Assembly: GCF_900110535.1 (NCBI RefSeq)
Contig: NZ_FOJA01000001.1
Coordinates: 558,001 to 622,000 of the forward strand
From: Halobacterium jilantaiense
GTDB lineage: Archaea; Halobacteriota; Halobacteria; Halobacteriales; Halobacteriaceae
Length of the DNA stretch: 64,000 nt
Reading direction: 5' to 3'
The notes beneath the pieces are model-generated. The model was not told the origin of the DNA. It searched no databases and saw only the letters and a program-made list of their open reading frames with translations. How positions within the stretch are numbered: position 1 is the stretch's first letter; each line of letters begins with the position of its first letter. Made by a program: the position numbers and the translations under genes. Below, piece after piece: positions 61,958 to 64,000 of the stretch.

Positions 61958-62392
61958 GTGCCAGCGCTCCTGGTCGCGTTCTCGGATAGCGACTCGGTCG
62001 ACGCCGAACCGACCGACGACGGCGTCGAGCTGTCGGTCGACGGCGACCGGCTCGTGCTCTCCCGGGCTGCCGCCGCCGAACTGCGGTCGGCGGTCGGTGA
62101 CGCGCTGACCGAGCGCCAGTCGTTCGGTCGGACGACCGGCGTCTACCGGTCGGACGGCAGCTACGTGGTCGAACGCCGCGCGGCCGAGACCACGGGGAAC
62201 TCGACGGTCTTCGAGTCCTTCGATGACCTGTGGCGCGTCTTCGACGGCCTGCCCGAGCGTTTCGTCGCGGACGACCTGGACTGCGTCACCGGCTCGCGAC
62301 GCCACATGCTCGTCTGGCACTTCGTCGAACACCCGGGGTTCCCCGCGTCACTGGCGGTCCAGCGTCCGCTGACCGCAGAGAAGGGACCGTGA
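61958..62392 (+). CDS. conserved haloarchaeal protein, unknown
   Basis: About 144 residues. The middle part VELSVDGDRLVLSRAAAAELRSAVGDALTERQ and C-terminal half (VTGSRRHMLVWHFVEHPGF) look like a soluble folded protein. A similar haloarchaeal family exists (DUF7528 by memory, not verified). The N-terminal start is uncertain: GTG 61958 is used; the nearby ATG at 61948 is in a different frame and stops quickly. It contains no catalytic motif that I recognise. Confidence 0.62.
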   Translation: MPALLVAFSDSDSVDAEPTDDGVELSVDGDRLVLSRAAAAELRSAVGDALTERQSFGRTTGVYRSDGSYVVERRAAETTGNSTVFESFDDLWRVFDGLPERFVADDLDCVTGSRRHMLVWHFVEHPGFPASLAVQRPLTAEKGP

Positions 62393-62438
62393 GCGAAGGG
62401 GCCCGAACGCTTTTCCGACGCCGCAGCGGTTCTGGGGT

Positions 62439-63131
62439 GTGTCCCTCCACACGACCGGTCGCCCGCTCGACGCGCACGGTGAGCCGACTGCCGGCCCCGC
62501 TCTGGAACTCGACCCGGAGAGCCGCGCTGCCGACCTGCTACGGGAGTCGCCACACGCACTCGCGTCGGCCCCCGGGAGCCGGACGTGGTCCGTGCTGCTC
62601 GACGACCCGGACGCCGACCGCCCCGAGATGGTGCTCTGGCTCGGCCCGGACGCCACTGTCCTGCCGCCCCACGTCCACCGCACTCGCGACGAGACGTTCG
62701 AAGCACTGCGGGGCGAACTGACCGTCACCGTCGACGGCGACCCGCGGACGCTCGGGCCCGGCGAGTCGTACACCGTCGACCCGGGCGTGCCGCACAACTT
62801 CGCGAACGAGACCGACGGCGTCGTCGCGTTCCGCGTCGAGCCGCCGTGGGCGAAGACGGTCCTGACGCAGTACACGGTCTCCGGGCTCGACCACGAGGGC
62901 ACGTTCGGTTCCGACGACAAGTACGGCGAACCGGGACCGCTGTACGCACTCGTGTCGAGTGAAGCCCTCAGTGCAGAGACCAGACTACAGGTCGCGCCGC
63001 ACGTCGTCCAGCGCGTGCTGTGGGCGACAGTGGGCCGAGTCGCGAAGCTGCTCGGACACCGGGCGGTACGGGAGGAGTACGTCTCCGACGCCTACTGGAG
63101 GGAGACCGTCGAGCAGCCCACGTTCAGTTGA
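62439..63131 (+). CDS. cupin-domain protein
   Basis: A 230-residue protein. The central cupin is visible as PPHVHRTRDETFEALRGELTVTVDG with the His-His-Glu metal site, then PGESYTVDPGVPHNFANET with the second-motif His. The N-terminal 65 residues and C-terminal 80 residues (FGSDDKYGEPGPLYAL, LGHRAVREEY) extend the simple cupin. It may be a metal-dependent dioxygenase, isomerase or sensor. The start is GTG 62439. Its 3' end overlaps the convergent PhoU-type gene by 8 nt. Confidence 0.82.
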   Translation: MSLHTTGRPLDAHGEPTAGPALELDPESRAADLLRESPHALASAPGSRTWSVLLDDPDADRPEMVLWLGPDATVLPPHVHRTRDETFEALRGELTVTVDGDPRTLGPGESYTVDPGVPHNFANETDGVVAFRVEPPWAKTVLTQYTVSGLDHEGTFGSDDKYGEPGPLYALVSSEALSAETRLQVAPHVVQRVLWATVGRVAKLLGHRAVREEYVSDAYWRETVEQPTFS

Positions 63132-64000
63132 TGGTGGTGTGGTCGGACTGCTCGTTCAGCGCGAGGTTCGCGGCGATTTCGGCGTTCCGCATCGAGTACT
63201 GAGCGGACTGCTGGAGGCTCACCAGGACCTCGCGGACCTCCAAGAGGTCGTCGTTGCCCATCTCGGGGAGGTCGGCGAGAATCTCGGCCTCTCGGTCCTC
63301 GATTTCGGCGAACTGGTCGCGGACCTCGACGGTCGCGTCGTAGTCGCGGTCGACGGCCGCAGCGACCGCGTTCGCCGTCACGTCGTCGACCTTGTCGGTG
63401 AACTCGCGGATGCGCCGCATCGTCCCCTGGTCGACGTCGAGCGTGTGGCCGTCGGCCTCCATCACGATCTCCGCGATGTCCTCGGCGTTGTCCGCGACCA
63501 GTTCGAGGTTCTTCGCGACGCTCCGGTAGCCGATGAGCGGGAAGCCGTCGTCGAGGCCCACTGCCCGAGCGAGGCTCGGGTCGTCGAACGCGGTGAAGAT
63601 GAGCCGCAGCAGCAGGACGAAAATCTTGTTCGCCTGGCGTTCGCGGTTGAGCGCGCGCTGCGCGAGGTCAGGGTTGCCGTGGGCGAGCGCCTTCACGGCC
63701 TCGCCGCGCATCGTCGAGCCCGTGTTCTCGAGGCGTTCGAGGAGGTTGTCGAGGTCGAAGTCCTCGGGGTCGACCGAGCACCGGATTGTGATGCGGTTCG
63801 GTGTCTCCTCGACGACGCCGAGACCCATGAGCTGGGTTTCGGCCTTGTAGACGGCGTTGATGTGCGCGGAGTCGAGGGCGTCCTCGCTCTCGACGTGGAT
63901 GACGCGTCGGCCGAGCACGTACTGCCCGACGATAGCTCGTTCGACGGCGCTGGCGTCGAAGTTCTCGGCGTGGATGGTCGCCTCGGTGTCCTCGCCGTGT
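63124..64000 (-). CDS. PhoU-family phosphate regulator, truncated by window edge
   Basis: About 291 C-terminal residues are visible; the 5' end lies right of the window. The reading frame stays open to the edge, so the internal GTG at 63918 is unlikely to be the true start. Two helical PhoU-type repeats are seen (LNRERQANKIFVLLLRLI, FPLIGYRSVAKNLELVADNAEDIAE, REFTDKVDDVTANA). Haloarchaeal homologues carry an N-terminal AbrB-like DNA-binding domain, which would lie outside. It is likely to be a regulator of phosphate uptake. Confidence 0.8.
   Translation of the reverse strand, partial: HGEDTEATIHAENFDASAVERAIVGQYVLGRRVIHVESEDALDSAHINAVYKAETQLMGLGVVEETPNRITIRCSVDPEDFDLDNLLERLENTGSTMRGEAVKALAHGNPDLAQRALNRERQANKIFVLLLRLIFTAFDDPSLARAVGLDDGFPLIGYRSVAKNLELVADNAEDIAEIVMEADGHTLDVDQGTMRRIREFTDKVDDVTANAVAAAVDRDYDATVEVRDQFAEIEDREAEILADLPEMGNDDLLEVREVLVSLQQSAQYSMRNAEIAANLALNEQSDHTTIN

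Noticed and set aside
63124-63918. PhoU-type protein as a complete 264-residue gene starting at GTG 63918
   Set aside because: The same frame remains open and protein-like to the window edge, so the true start lies beyond 64000.

Overview
This window reads as chromosomal DNA of an extremely halophilic euryarchaeon (class Halobacteria, Halobacterium-like). The DNA is very GC-rich. The encoded proteins are strongly acidic, exported proteins mostly carry twin-arginine lipoprotein signals, promoters are TATA boxes about 25-35 nt before mostly leaderless starts, and there are type IV pilus-like ATPase/membrane-protein pairs, halocyanin-like copper proteins, halobacterial-type methyl-accepting transducers and an archaeal rpsO-recJ-pcc1-rps3ae block. 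The genus is an inference; no rRNA is present. Nearly every true gene has long GC-driven shadow frames on the other strand, and these were left out.

Layout. 1-4.1 kb: a truncated ArsA/Get3-type ATPase, a small conserved protein, a CobW-type GTPase, small proteins and a D-2-hydroxyacid dehydrogenase. 4.2-8.8 kb: a pilB-pilC pair translationally coupled to a Trm9-like tRNA methyltransferase, followed by tRNA-Gly(UCC). 8.8-15.4 kb: a transducer with an unusually long structured leader, an MFS transporter, an M29 aminopeptidase and an HD-domain hydrolase. 15.4-17.3 kb: AT-richer, gene-poor DNA with a decayed coding remnant, a small secreted protein, tatA, and tRNA-Arg(CCU) followed by two extra copies of its 3' end. 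17.3-28.0 kb: a second, complete-looking pilus locus with a large ATPase, a TadC-like membrane protein and six different pilin-like proteins.

28.0-33.7 kb: a likely metal (iron) uptake island: a DyP-like Tat lipoprotein, a P19/Tpd-like Tat lipoprotein, a MacB-like ABC ATPase and permease, and a divergent polytopic protein with a CCCC motif. 33.7-41 kb: a cystathionine synthase/lyase family enzyme, a CBS protein, a halocyanin, then a BMP-type nucleoside-binding lipoprotein overlapping a chemotaxis transducer, and a LolA-like lipoprotein. 41-43 kb: a second patch of probable acquired DNA (a gene remnant, a nuclease-fold lipoprotein, a zinc-finger protein) beside tRNA-Ala(GGC).

43-64 kb is mostly housekeeping: S15, a RecJ-like protein, Pcc1 and S3Ae; a halocyanin; archaetidylserine synthase; a HEAT-repeat protein; a phospholipase-D-fold protein; a DHH nuclease; JAMM protease plus RibL; an ABC-2 exporter; acyl-CoA dehydrogenase; a RIO-like kinase; aldehyde dehydrogenase with a duplicated tail; a nitrilase and SRPBCC pair; small proteins; and a truncated PhoU-type regulator at the right edge.

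The most interesting candidates are the P19/DyP/MacB island, the BMP lipoprotein-transducer pair, the six-pilin cluster, the Trm9-like gene beside tRNA-Gly(UCC), and the repeated tRNA-Arg 3' end. All functional statements rest on motif recognition by eye and family knowledge, without database searches.
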